Source: Litorimonas sp039975855
Lineage (GTDB): Bacteria > Pseudomonadota > Alphaproteobacteria > Caulobacterales > Maricaulaceae
Direction: 5' to 3'
Length of the DNA: 64,000 nucleotides
NCBI GenBank assembly: GCA_039975855.1
Contig: JBDWGH010000002.1
Coordinates: 372,001 to 436,000 of the forward strand
A model generated the notes under the pieces. It made no database searches. It was given only the letters and a program-made list of their open reading frames with translations, and was not told the origin of the DNA. Below, in pieces: positions 33,922 through 43,032 of this stretch. How positions within the stretch are numbered: position 1 is the first letter of the stretch; every line of letters begins with the position of its first letter. The translations under genes and the position numbers were made by a program.

Positions 33922-36132
33922 TTACTGAGCCCTCAAGGTCATTGTGTAGCAGACATCTATCGTAGATGTTCCGTCAACATTTTCAAAAGCGTAAGCTTCC
34001 ATTACATGCTGACCTGCCGTCAAAGATATGTTTTGCGTTTCCGTGTTTACAACGCCGGACTCACCTCTTCCCACAAAAACGCCGTCTTTGAACAAACGAA
34101 AATCGGGATCGCTCGTCGCCGCACCGGAAGACCTTGCCATTGTAAATGTGTAGGTTCCCGCCGTCGGTATGTTGAACGCGAGATAACGCCGGTTACCATG
34201 TTTATTGAAGGTCCCGAAATTGTCGACGGAGCAAAACTCTACCGGAGTGTTGTTTGTTTGAAGAAGGAGGTAAACTGGAAGCGCATCGGTCAAGCCGCCA
34301 TTATTTGTCTCCCCTATCCCAAATCCATTTGTTCCATTGATATTTTGAGCATCCGTCAATGCCGTGATTTCGCTGGTCGTGATTCCAGATTGATTATCTA
34401 GCGCCTCTAAAAATGCGAAAATCGACGTAAAGGCAGATGTGCTTTCATAGTCGGGATCCGTGAACGCACCATAGATTGGTGCAAGGCCATAACTGGCGGT
34501 GTCGGCACCATCATCCGTATCATCAAACAAATCATATAAGATGGATTGGACTGAACCCTCAGAATACCATCCAGTCGAGGTATAGGTATTGTTCTCGACG
34601 TTGATGTTAAAGCCACTGCCTTGCCGGGCACCAAAGCTATCGCGATAGAATGGATCGTCCAAAATCATTCCAGAAAGCGCATTCCCCCAGCCCTCACCAA
34701 ATGCAACTCGCGCATCCAAACGATTGCTGGAACTGTGTTGGCCACCAATTGAGTCGGAACGGCTAAGTTGATTTTCGAAGTAATGCCCGAATTCATGAAC
34801 GACGACGTGAACATCATACTCGTCGGTATCATTGTCAGCGGCGCCGAGAATACGAAGTACGGGAATTCCGTCCTGAATTGTAAAAGAAGACGTCCCGATG
34901 TCACCATTATCTACATCAATGGTCGTCGAGGGTCTGTTCCGTGTGCTCCACAAAACATTGAATTTTGGAAAATCAACGTCAGCATCAACGGCAATGAAAC
35001 CTTCAATAGCGGTATAAATGGTGTCCAAAAGTGCAAATGGCGCAGCCGCACGGGTCGTGGTGTAACTGCTGCCTCCCCAGCCCGACGCGGCATTCAGATT
35101 GCGCGTCTGGTTTGCAGTTGGAACTTCAGATAATGCGCCTTGCAAGGCGTAAAGAGCATCATCGGATGTATTATCTACGACTTGAAGGTCAATTTCATTT
35201 GGCGCGCCTTTTTGAATTTCAGAACGCACCCGAACCCGAACGTCCTGACCCGACTCAACTGTGAAACTGTAATCCCCATTATCATCGGAAACTGTACTCT
35301 GAAGAACTGTTCCGGATGCATTGAGAAGCTCGACAGGTGCCTGACGGATTGGCGACTGGACTATAGCGTCATAGTTCAATGCACTCGTTGTGGTATTCAA
35401 TGGCACCCGGTCATAAGTCAGTTTTCCTGAAACGATGACATCCATCGAGACAGGAGCTGGCGTCATGGTCACCGTCAAAGTCCCTGTACCTTCATTGCCG
35501 GCCGCGTCACTGGCTGTAGCCGTACAAACGCTTTCGGTATTTGCCGTGACTGTCGCCGCCGTAAAGACGTTAGTTGCGACGTTAAAACTGCCGCCATTTG
35601 TACAGCTAACCGTCGGACCAGTTGTAACCGCAGTATCGTCTGTTGCGGTAAGGTTTGAACTTCCAGTTTGGCCGGATTCAACTGAAAGCGTCGCGGGGTT
35701 AAACGTCACGACCGGGGCCGTCGTGTCAGGAACTGGTACGGTCATCGTTACAGTAAGCGTGGCCGTTCCTTCATTGCCCGCAGCGTCGCTGGCAGTCGCG
35801 GTGCAGACACTTTCCGTGTCCGCCGTAACTGTTGCGGCTGTAAAGGTATTGGTAGCAACATCAAAAGAACCACCATTTGTACAATCTACTGTTGGTCCTA
35901 CTGTGATTCCTACAGCGTCCGTCGCCGTTAAAGTGGAACTACCAGTCGCTTCGGACTCCACGCTCAACCTGGATGGACTGAATGCCAGTGCAGGAGCTGT
36001 TGTATCCGCTACTGGAGGTGTTGGAGGAGTAGGTGTGCTGCTACTGCCTCCACCTCCGCCGCCGCAGGCTGACAAAAGCAGCGCAGACGCGATCGATAGA
36101 GTGGGAAGATATGTTGATTTTAAGTAGGTCAC
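33922..36132 (-). CDS. Surface lipoprotein with two 93-residue repeats and an HEFGH metallopeptidase-like domain
   Basis: A 736-aa predicted lipoprotein. The lipobox LLSAC is followed by a six-Gly run and a Ser/Thr/Pro linker. Two tandem Ig/HYR-like repeats of 93 residues (43-135 and 136-229) start DTTAP and share SVCTATASDAAGNEG; each holds two Cys. A region near residues 230-330 resembles a carboxypeptidase-regulatory beta-sandwich. The catalytic-like motif VHEFGHYFENQLS lies near residue 445, a zincin signature with Glu as base. The C-terminal ~110 residues form a jelly-roll-like domain (GTYTFTMARSSGAA). It is probably a secreted protease; substrate unknown. The start codon is GTG. Confidence 0.82.
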   Translation of the reverse strand: MTYLKSTYLPTLSIASALLLSACGGGGGGSSSTPTPPTPPVADTTAPALAFSPSRLSVESEATGSSTLTATDAVGITVGPTVDCTNGGSFDVATNTFTAATVTADTESVCTATASDAAGNEGTATLTVTMTVPVPDTTAPVVTFNPATLSVESGQTGSSNLTATDDTAVTTGPTVSCTNGGSFNVATNVFTAATVTANTESVCTATASDAAGNEGTGTLTVTMTPAPVSMDVIVSGKLTYDRVPLNTTTSALNYDAIVQSPIRQAPVELLNASGTVLQSTVSDDNGDYSFTVESGQDVRVRVRSEIQKGAPNEIDLQVVDNTSDDALYALQGALSEVPTANQTRNLNAASGWGGSSYTTTRAAAPFALLDTIYTAIEGFIAVDADVDFPKFNVLWSTRNRPSTTIDVDNGDIGTSSFTIQDGIPVLRILGAADNDTDEYDVHVVVHEFGHYFENQLSRSDSIGGQHSSSNRLDARVAFGEGWGNALSGMILDDPFYRDSFGARQGSGFNINVENNTYTSTGWYSEGSVQSILYDLFDDTDDGADTASYGLAPIYGAFTDPDYESTSAFTSIFAFLEALDNQSGITTSEITALTDAQNINGTNGFGIGETNNGGLTDALPVYLLLQTNNTPVEFCSVDNFGTFNKHGNRRYLAFNIPTAGTYTFTMARSSGAATSDPDFRLFKDGVFVGRGESGVVNTETQNISLTAGQHVMEAYAFENVDGTSTIDVCYTMTLRAQ

Positions 36133-36305
36133 GGTGAGTCGGTACTACATTACGACCCAGAGATTAAATGATATTTCAGTGAGCTACATTAACGGGAAAT
36201 GACTAAGCTAAGACCCGCTCGCCTGACTGATTTGTGATGCGCCCCCTAACCAATTGGAATTTCAGCGTTATTCGGGTTTCCACCCATGTAGACTCAAAAC
36301 CGGAC

Positions 36306-36334
36306 TTGACGACGGACCTGATTTCACTCTATCG
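36306..36334 (+). promoter_or_regulatory. Candidate serC promoter
   Basis: TTGACG (36306-36311), 17 nt, then CTATCG (36329-36334). The -35 is good and the -10 weak. The predicted start near 36341 falls just before the first leader hairpin, which supports it. Confidence 0.4.
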
Positions 36335-36347
36335 GGCGCGCGGGCCC

Positions 36348-36400
36348 CGCCTCCCCACTGAGGCGAAACTCTAGCGGTGTACAAAAACGCACCACAGGAG
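36348..36400 (+). promoter_or_regulatory. Structured 5' leader of serC (serC-leader-like RNA)
   Basis: Two hairpins precede the GTG start. The first is a perfect 6-bp stem CGCCTC-CCCACT-GAGGCG (36348-36365). The second is GGTG(T)...(G)CACC (36376-36393), ending 3 nt before the AGGAG ribosome site, so it could mask translation. A conserved serC leader RNA upstream of serC in Alphaproteobacteria is known from comparative genomics and has this kind of layout; I match it by position and shape only, not by an alignment. Confidence 0.5.
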
Positions 36401-36405
36401 ACATT

Positions 36406-37572
36406 GTGACTACTCTGAACAAGCCGGCCGTGCGCCCGGCCGATCCCCGTTTTTCTGCCGGACCTACACGCAAGCGCCCTGGTTGGTCGCTTGACGCTCT
36501 CTCTGATGCCGCTCTTGGCCGCTCTCATAGATCCGCTCTCGGCAAAGCAAAACTTAAAGAAGTTATCGATCTCACACGCGAAGTTCTGCAGGTTCCTGCA
36601 GACTACCGTATTGGTATCGTCCCTGCATCTGACACGGGTGCCGTCGAAATGGCAATGTGGTCAATGTTAGGACCAAAACCCGTCATGGTCGCGGCTTGGG
36701 AGAATTTCGGCCAAGCTTGGGTCACCGATGCCGACAAGCAATTGCCGCTAGAAGACCTCACCCTTCTCACAGCACCCTATGGCCAACTTCCTGATTTTTC
36801 TGAATACAATGGATCTCAGGACCTCGTCTTCACGGCCAATGGAACAACGTCTGGCGTGAAGGTCGCAGATTATGGCTTTATCCCCGATGACCGCGACGGC
36901 GTCACAATTTGCGATGCGACCTCGGCTGTCTACGCGCAGGACCTACCTTGGAACAAACTCGATGTTGTGACTTACTCTTGGCAGAAAGTTATGGGCGGTG
37001 AAGCAGCCCACGGCATGCTCATCTTATCGCCGAAAGCCGTGGAGCGACTCGAGAGTTATAACCCGCCTTGGCCACTCCCAAAAATCTTCCGCCTGACCAA
37101 GGGCGGCAAACTGATCGAGGGAATTTTCCAAGGGGCAACCATCAACACACCATCCATGCTGTGCGCGGAAGATCACCTTGACGCTCTGAATTGGGCGAAA
37201 GCAAACGATGGATTACAAGGCATGCATGATCGCGCTGATGCCAACGCCCAAGCTATTTGGGACTGGGTCGAAACACGCGACTGGATTGCAAACCTCGCCG
37301 AAAACGAGGCCGAGCGGTCCAACACAGGTGTTTGTCTGAAAATTGTGGACCCGCGTGTCACCGCGCTTCCCAAAGACGATCAAGCTGCATTCGCAAAATC
37401 CATCATCACTTTACTGGGCGAAGAAAATGTCGCCGTTGATTTTGGCGCCTACCGTACGGCCCCTCCAGGCTTCCGCCTCTGGGTTTCCGGTCTCACCCCA
37501 ATCGAAGATGTCAAAGCCGTTTTGCCTTGGTTGGATTGGGCATTCGAAACTAAAATTCAGGAGCTAAACTAA
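36406..37572 (+). CDS. serC: Phosphoserine aminotransferase
   Basis: PLP enzyme turning phosphohydroxypyruvate into phosphoserine, the second step of serine synthesis. At 388 aa it belongs to the longer alphaproteobacterial subgroup. Motifs include FSAGPTRKRPGWS, SHRSALGKAKL, PASDTGAVEMAMWSMLG and the PLP lysine in VTYSWQKVMGGEAAHGM. The start is GTG with AGGAG 5 nt upstream. Its stop overlaps the serA start (TAATG), so translation is coupled. Confidence 0.96.
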   Translation: MTTLNKPAVRPADPRFSAGPTRKRPGWSLDALSDAALGRSHRSALGKAKLKEVIDLTREVLQVPADYRIGIVPASDTGAVEMAMWSMLGPKPVMVAAWENFGQAWVTDADKQLPLEDLTLLTAPYGQLPDFSEYNGSQDLVFTANGTTSGVKVADYGFIPDDRDGVTICDATSAVYAQDLPWNKLDVVTYSWQKVMGGEAAHGMLILSPKAVERLESYNPPWPLPKIFRLTKGGKLIEGIFQGATINTPSMLCAEDHLDALNWAKANDGLQGMHDRADANAQAIWDWVETRDWIANLAENEAERSNTGVCLKIVDPRVTALPKDDQAAFAKSIITLLGEENVAVDFGAYRTAPPGFRLWVSGLTPIEDVKAVLPWLDWAFETKIQELN

Positions 37573-39146
37573 TGCCTAAGGTTCTTATTTCCGATAAAAT
37601 GTCTCCTGCAGCGACACAGGTTTTCAAAAATCGTGGCGTGGATGTCGATGTCATCACCGGCCTTTCCAAAGAAGAAATTCTAAAAATCATTCCTGAATAT
37701 GATGGTCTCGCCGTTCGCTCCTCCACGCGTCCAGACGCAGAAATCATTGCAGCAGCCACAAACCTAAAAGTCATTGGACGGGCCGGAATCGGCGTTGACA
37801 ACATTGACATCAAGGCAGCCACAGATCGCGGCGTTGTTGTTATGAACACGCCATTCGGAAATGCCGTAACAACAGCGGAACATGCGATCGCAATGTTATT
37901 CGCTGCGGCGCGTCAAATTCCGTCCGCGTCTGTACGCACGCAAAACGGCGAATGGCCGAAATCGGATTTCAAAGGCGTTGAGCTGTTTAATAAAACCCTT
38001 GGCCTTATCGGGTGCGGTAACATTGGAACATTGGTCGCGGAACGCGCTCAAGGTTTGAAAATGAAGGTCATCGCCTATGATCCTTATCTGACAGAAGAAC
38101 GAGCCGTAAAGCTCGGCGTAGAAAAGGTCGAATTGGACGCCCTCTTCCAGCGTGCAGACGCTATCACGCTGCACACTCCTCTCGTCGAAGGTACAAAAGG
38201 GATTGTCTCTCGCGAGCGCCTTGGCATGACCAAAAAAGGCATAATCATCGTGAACTGCGCCCGAGGTGGATTGGTTGATGAAGAAGCGTTGAAAGACGCC
38301 TTGGACGCCGGACATGTTCGCGCCGCAGCCCTCGATGTTTTTGCCGTTGAACCTGCGAAATCTCATCCCTTATTTGGCACGCCAAACTTCATCGCAACGC
38401 CGCATCTCGGTGCTTCCACTTTGGAAGCCCAAGAAAATGTAGCCGTCCAAGTCGCGGAACAGATGGCGGATTATCTTCTAACCGGTGCTGTCTCAAATGC
38501 GCTCAACACTCCGTCCATCTCCGCCGAAGAAGCACCGCGGTTAAAGCCTTTTGTTGACCTGGCAGATAAGCTTGGCTCGATGACAGGACAGCTTTTGCAC
38601 GCGCCGATCAAATCTGTTGAGTTCACTTATAAAGGTGCCGTTACGGAGCTAAACACGAATCCGATGACCGCTGCAGCTCTCGCAGGATTGTTGAAAGCGG
38701 CGATGCCAGATGTGAACATGGTCTCGGCACCGGGTCTTGCCAAAGAGCGCGGTATTGAAGTCAAAGAAAGCTATGTTGACGAAGCCGAGCGCGCCGAAAG
38801 CTTGATCCGTTTAACGGTTGAAACGGTTGAACGAAAATATGTCGTTGTTGGAACAATCTATCGCGGCGAACCACGGATTGTCCGCTTATTCGGCGTTCCA
38901 ATGGATGCCGCATTTGCGCCGAACATGATTTATGTCCGTAACGAGGATAAACCAGGCTTTATCGGTGAACTCGGCGGCGTTTTAGGTCGCCACAAAGTCA
39001 ACATCGCGACATTTTCTTTGGGCCGGATGAAGGAAGGCGAAGAAGCCGTTTGTCTCGTCAGTGTTGATGGACAGGTCTCCTCGAAGGTCGCCGATGAAAT
39101 TAAGGCCATCGATCAGGTCAAAATTGTTGATCTAGTTTCGATCTAA
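37572..39146 (+). CDS. serA: D-3-phosphoglycerate dehydrogenase, ACT-domain type
   Basis: First enzyme of serine synthesis; 524 aa, the long form with an intervening ASB domain and a C-terminal ACT domain (MIYVRNEDKPGFIGELGGVL) for serine feedback. The NAD fold shows GLIGCGNIGTLVAERA; the catalytic Arg, Glu and His are in NCARGGLVDE, DVFAVEP and TPHLGAST. It overlaps serC by 1 nt; a 12-bp hairpin follows the stop. Confidence 0.97.
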   Translation: MPKVLISDKMSPAATQVFKNRGVDVDVITGLSKEEILKIIPEYDGLAVRSSTRPDAEIIAAATNLKVIGRAGIGVDNIDIKAATDRGVVVMNTPFGNAVTTAEHAIAMLFAAARQIPSASVRTQNGEWPKSDFKGVELFNKTLGLIGCGNIGTLVAERAQGLKMKVIAYDPYLTEERAVKLGVEKVELDALFQRADAITLHTPLVEGTKGIVSRERLGMTKKGIIIVNCARGGLVDEEALKDALDAGHVRAAALDVFAVEPAKSHPLFGTPNFIATPHLGASTLEAQENVAVQVAEQMADYLLTGAVSNALNTPSISAEEAPRLKPFVDLADKLGSMTGQLLHAPIKSVEFTYKGAVTELNTNPMTAAALAGLLKAAMPDVNMVSAPGLAKERGIEVKESYVDEAERAESLIRLTVETVERKYVVVGTIYRGEPRIVRLFGVPMDAAFAPNMIYVRNEDKPGFIGELGGVLGRHKVNIATFSLGRMKEGEEAVCLVSVDGQVSSKVADEIKAIDQVKIVDLVSI

Positions 39147-39154
39147 TTTGCTTG

Positions 39155-39185
39155 GGCGAAGGGCTTGCTTTCCAAGCCCTTCGCC
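39155..39185 (+). terminator. Terminator hairpin of serCA
   Basis: GGCGAAGGGCTT and AAGCCCTTCGCC form a perfect 12-bp stem around a 7-nt loop, starting 8 nt after the serA stop. A run of T residues appears only about 12 nt later (CTGTTTTATT), so it may rely on a second factor or mainly protect the transcript end. Confidence 0.65.
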
Positions 39186-39230
39186 GCGTAAAGCTGTTTT
39201 ATTATTTCGGGCACCCCTCAGGATTACACA

Positions 39231-39881
39231 ATGATGAAACAGTTTCTCCTTGCGGCAGCAATGTTTGCATTCGCGACTCCGGCCTCCGCACAAATCGCAG
39301 AAATCAGACTCGGCGCTAACTTCCATGATATTGACTGGACGGGCGCAGGCAGCGGTTCTGATAAGGAGCGTTCAAGCGCAATCAATGGCGAGATCGTTTT
39401 TGAGGAACCTGAGTTTCTAAAATGGGCATTGACGCCGCAGCCTTATATTGGCGGAGCCGTAAACCTTGGCAGGGAAACCAGCTATGGCGGCGCGGGATTG
39501 TTATGGCGTCAGACCTTTGCGGAAAATTTCTATATCGACTTATCACTCGGCCTAGTCGTTCATGACGGAACGATTGAGGTTGATGCCTCTCCCCTTGTGC
39601 AGAGCGTCATTGATGACGCGAGTGTAGAAACGGGTTTCACAGACGTTCAACGCGCGCAATTTGCATCAGAGCTGGCCGAGTTTCGCAATCGTCAGCAAAC
39701 TGAGATCGATTACGGATCTCGCATACTGTTCCGCGAACAAATCGCGATCGGCTATCGTTGGTCGGAGCAATGGTCGACACATGTTTTTGTCGAACATTTA
39801 TCCCACGGCAACATCCTCGTCAGTGGCCGCCCGAATGAGGGCTTGGATACTTTGGGTATGCGAGCGTCTTATCATTTCTAA
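39231..39881 (+). CDS. PagL-like lipid A deacylase paralogue 1
   Basis: A 216-aa outer-membrane barrel of the acyloxyacyl hydrolase/PagL type, expected to remove an acyl chain from lipid A. The signal peptide ends ASAQ. The barrel has the family's WALTPQPYIGGAVNL and SYGGAGLLWRQ strands, and the active-site region is FVEHLSHGNI followed by NEGLD (His-x-Ser with a downstream acidic residue), ending in a terminal Phe. The ~30-residue loop between strands (VQSVIDDASVETGFTDVQRA) is longer than in paralogue 2. AGGA lies upstream. Confidence 0.85.
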   Translation: MMKQFLLAAAMFAFATPASAQIAEIRLGANFHDIDWTGAGSGSDKERSSAINGEIVFEEPEFLKWALTPQPYIGGAVNLGRETSYGGAGLLWRQTFAENFYIDLSLGLVVHDGTIEVDASPLVQSVIDDASVETGFTDVQRAQFASELAEFRNRQQTEIDYGSRILFREQIAIGYRWSEQWSTHVFVEHLSHGNILVSGRPNEGLDTLGMRASYHF

Positions 39882-39962
39882 ACGAGGTTTCACCTAATCC
39901 CCACGCCTTCGTAAGCTTAAGACTGTCAAGAATTCCGCCAGGGACTGACATAGGGGACTTCC

Positions 39963-40544
39963 ATGAAATTATTGCTGGGCGCCTTTGTCTGCGCTGTATC
40001 CGCGATTCCAGCTTTCGCTCAAGTCTCGGAATTGCGCGTGGGTGTTGCCGAACACGATCTAGGCTGGAGCATCATTAATGGCGATGGTGACGAGGAACGG
40101 TCAATCGCTTTGAATGCAGAAATCATTTTCGACGAACCCAAATTTTTGAAATGGGCGCTTTCTCCGCAGCCCTATATTGGGGGCACATTGAACGTTGAAG
40201 GCAAGACAAGCTATGGCGGTGCAGGTTTACTCTGGCGTCAAAACCTTGGCGACACATTTTATGGCGACTTCGCATTAGGCGTTGTTGTACATGACGGAAT
40301 TCTCGACTTTGACGATGCTCGCTCACAATCCTCATCGGTCTCGGAAACTTTAGAAACGGCGAGAAATAGAAATTTCTATGGATCCCGGATATTATTCCGG
40401 CAGCAACTCACACTCGGCATAAACTTATCCGACGAATGGGCGGCAGAGGGCTATGTTGAGCACATTTCGCATGGCGGCCTCCTCTCCGATGGACCGAATG
40501 AGGGGTCCGACGCGGCTGGTTTTCGATTGAACCGAAAATTCTAG
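39963..40544 (+). CDS. PagL-like lipid A deacylase paralogue 2
   Basis: A 193-aa tandem paralogue of the preceding gene with its own AGGGGA ribosome site. The signal peptide ends AFAQ. Shared strands are KWALSPQPYIGGTLNVE and SYGGAGLLWRQNLGDTFY; the active-site region is VEHISHGGL followed by NEGSD. The two proteins are about half identical by eye and differ in the central loop, so the duplication is old. A terminator-like hairpin follows before purA. Confidence 0.84.
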   Translation: MKLLLGAFVCAVSAIPAFAQVSELRVGVAEHDLGWSIINGDGDEERSIALNAEIIFDEPKFLKWALSPQPYIGGTLNVEGKTSYGGAGLLWRQNLGDTFYGDFALGVVVHDGILDFDDARSQSSSVSETLETARNRNFYGSRILFRQQLTLGINLSDEWAAEGYVEHISHGGLLSDGPNEGSDAAGFRLNRKF

Positions 40545-40611
40545 TGATAACTCAGCCGCAAGACTCGCATCCATGCAAAGACTCGGTTAAGGGCCAAATG
40601 AAGTTGTCCTA

Positions 40612-40658
40612 ACGCGGTCACTTCACCCTGAGATTGGGATGAGGGCCGTGTTTTTTTT
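40612..40658 (+). terminator. Intrinsic terminator directly before purA, possible attenuator
   Basis: A stem (ACGCGGTC with GGCCGTGT, then TCA/TGA and CCC/GGG around a 7-nt loop) spans 40612-40651 and runs into eight T residues (40651-40658). It ends only 13 nt before the purA ATG. It could terminate the deacylase transcript, but no promoter can fit between it and purA, so purA transcription must either read through it or start within it. Confidence 0.65.
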
Positions 40659-40671
40659 ATGCGAGTGTGTC

Positions 40672-41964
40672 ATGGCTAATGTCGTCGTTGTCGGGTCTCA
40701 ATGGGGTGATGAAGGCAAAGGAAAAATCGTCGATTGGCTCTCCAGCCGCGCCGATGTTGTTGCCCGGTTTCAAGGCGGACATAATGCTGGGCATACCCTC
40801 GTTGTAGACGGCACAACCTATAAACTCTCGCTTCTTCCGTCCGGAATTGTGCGCGGCGGAAAGTTATCGGTCATTGGTAATGGTGTTGTCCTCGACCCGT
40901 GGGCGTTCCTTGACGAAGTGAAACGTATTAAAGGCCAAGGCGTCACTATCGATGCAGAAAGCCTACAAATTTCTGAGTCGGCTGCCCTCATCTTGCCTAT
41001 CCATTCAGAGCTTGACGGTATTCGCGAGAACCGTGCTGACGGCGTCAAAATCGGAACAACCAAACGCGGTATTGGTCCGGCTTATGAAGACAAAGTGGCT
41101 CGCCGCGCTATCCGCGTCTGCGATTTGGCAGACCCAGAGCATCTTCAAGCGCGAGTCGAAAACTTGCTACATCATCATAATGCGCTGCGGCGCGGTCTCG
41201 GACAGCCAGAAAGCGATGCCGCAGAATTGACGCAAAAACTGCTGGATGTTGCACCGGATATCCTCCCGTATATGGCCCCTGTTTGGTATACATTGGATGA
41301 GGCCTCGAAGGCTGAAAAACGTATTTTGTTCGAAGGCGCGCAAGGCGCAATGTTGGACATTGATCACGGCACATATCCGTTCGTAACCAGCTCGAATACA
41401 ATTGCCGGACAAGCCGCCGCAGGTACTGGAATGGGCCCACGCGCATTGAACTATGTCCTCGGCATCACAAAGGCTTACACAACACGTGTTGGCGAAGGCC
41501 CCTTCCCGACAGAGTTATTTGACGATGTCGGACAGCGCTTGGGTGAACGCGGACATGAGTTTGGCACCGTCACTGGTCGTCAACGTCGTTGCGGTTGGTT
41601 TGATGCGGTCATGGTCCGACAGGCCATTATCACTGGCGGCATCACCGGGATCGCTTTGACGAAATTGGATGTTCTGGATGGCCTACCAGAATTGAAGATC
41701 TGCACGGGATATCGTTTGAATGGCAAAATCCTTAAACGCTTGCCAGCAGGTGCAGCTAATCAAGCCGGCGTCGAGCCAATTTATGAAGCTATGCCAGGTT
41801 GGTCAGGTAGCACACGCGGCGCACGCAGCTGGGCTGATCTGCCCGCCGAGGCCGTCAAATATGTTCGCCGTGTCGAAGAGTTAATCGGGTGTCCGGTTAG
41901 CATGGTATCAACATCACCCGAACGCGAAGACGTAATTTTGATGCGAGATCCGTTTAAGGCCTAG
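40672..41964 (+). CDS. purA: Adenylosuccinate synthetase
   Basis: GTP-dependent ligase joining IMP and aspartate on the way to AMP. The 430-aa length is normal when started at ATG 40672 (ANVVVVGSQWGDEGKGK carries the catalytic Asp, His follows in GGHNAGHT). An in-frame ATG at 40639 would add 11 residues unlike the family. Other motifs are GTTKRGIGPAYEDK and the catalytic-loop GARSWADLP. The ribosome site is weak, and a terminator-like hairpin fills the leader. Confidence 0.97.
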   Translation: MANVVVVGSQWGDEGKGKIVDWLSSRADVVARFQGGHNAGHTLVVDGTTYKLSLLPSGIVRGGKLSVIGNGVVLDPWAFLDEVKRIKGQGVTIDAESLQISESAALILPIHSELDGIRENRADGVKIGTTKRGIGPAYEDKVARRAIRVCDLADPEHLQARVENLLHHHNALRRGLGQPESDAAELTQKLLDVAPDILPYMAPVWYTLDEASKAEKRILFEGAQGAMLDIDHGTYPFVTSSNTIAGQAAAGTGMGPRALNYVLGITKAYTTRVGEGPFPTELFDDVGQRLGERGHEFGTVTGRQRRCGWFDAVMVRQAIITGGITGIALTKLDVLDGLPELKICTGYRLNGKILKRLPAGAANQAGVEPIYEAMPGWSGSTRGARSWADLPAEAVKYVRRVEELIGCPVSMVSTSPEREDVILMRDPFKA

Positions 41965-42099
41965 GATTTTCAATCGATAAATTTATCTGAAACTTTGTTC
42001 AAATTTTGAGCTCCAGCCGATCCTTGCAAAAATGTACCTAATTTTCGAATTCCGAGAATACTGAATAGACATTCGGCCATAACATTGTAACCGCGACGC

Positions 42100-43032
42100 A
42101 TGGCTCACACCGATACTAATATCGACTCTGAAAGAAGCGGAATAAAAACGCCAATGCTTATCGGTGTTGCGCTGTTCCTCATCCTCGTTTGGGGTAGTGC
42201 ATTCACCATGGTGGGCGTCGCCGTTCGCACTTTATCCCCCGATTGGTTGGTGGCTTATCGAATGATCATCGGCGCGATCGTCGTGCTAATTTACAGCTAT
42301 ATTATTGGGCACCGACTTCCGTCACTCAAAGATCCCCGTTGGATTTGGTATGGTGCACTTGGCGTAACAGGCGCGAGTCTGCCTTTTGTTTTAATCGCCT
42401 ACGGACAAGAAACAGTTGATAGCGGGCTAACGGCCATTCTGGTCGGAACAATGCCCCTTATCACAATTATATTGGCGCATTTTTTCACTTCAGAAAAACT
42501 AACGGCATGGAAACTCGTCGGTTTTGCACTCGGTTTTGTTGGGATCGTCATTTTATTTCTACCAAAGGAATTGTCGCTGGACCTAGTCTCCGATTGGAAA
42601 GCTCAATTATTGATCCTTGCGGCTTCAGTTTTTTACGCTGTCACAACCGTCGTCGCGAGCCGAACACCTCCGACACCGTCGCCTATCGCAGCGGCAATGA
42701 TGTTGCTGATGGGCGCGACACTGTCATCCCTTTGGGCCGTCATGTTCTCTGGGCCGCCCCCAGTACCGACCATTCCAGCGCTTTTATGCGCCATTGGATT
42801 GGGCCTAGGATCCACGGCCATCGCCACGATTACCTATCTTTGGGTGATTGATATGTCCGGGCCAAGCGTCATGGCCCGCATCAATTATTTCGTCCCAGTC
42901 TGTTCGGTCATTCTGGGCGTGATATTCTTGGAAGAAATTCTAGACTGGCGCATTTTCGTCGCACTGTTTCTCATTTTATTCGGCGTTATCATTTCTCGAT
43001 TCAAATCGAAGACTAAGAGTTCAGCCCTTTAA
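42100..43032 (+). CDS. EamA/DMT-family transporter
   Basis: A 310-aa inner-membrane transporter with ten hydrophobic helices in two five-helix EamA repeats. The first repeat starts LIGVALFLILVWGSAFTMVG; the second begins near LLILAASVFYAVTTVVAS and ends in a basic tail. Substrate cannot be inferred. The start is ATG 42100. The last 20 nt overlap the 3' end of thiD on the other strand. Confidence 0.9.
   Translation: MAHTDTNIDSERSGIKTPMLIGVALFLILVWGSAFTMVGVAVRTLSPDWLVAYRMIIGAIVVLIYSYIIGHRLPSLKDPRWIWYGALGVTGASLPFVLIAYGQETVDSGLTAILVGTMPLITIILAHFFTSEKLTAWKLVGFALGFVGIVILFLPKELSLDLVSDWKAQLLILAASVFYAVTTVVASRTPPTPSPIAAAMMLLMGATLSSLWAVMFSGPPPVPTIPALLCAIGLGLGSTAIATITYLWVIDMSGPSVMARINYFVPVCSVILGVIFLEEILDWRIFVALFLILFGVIISRFKSKTKSSAL

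Noticed and set aside
35435..36127. 230-codon plus-strand frame opposite the repeat region of the surface metallopeptidase
   Set aside because: It is the antisense of a low-complexity repeat-coding region, with Val/Ala/Ser-rich composition and no domain; the minus-strand gene has a signal peptide and motifs.
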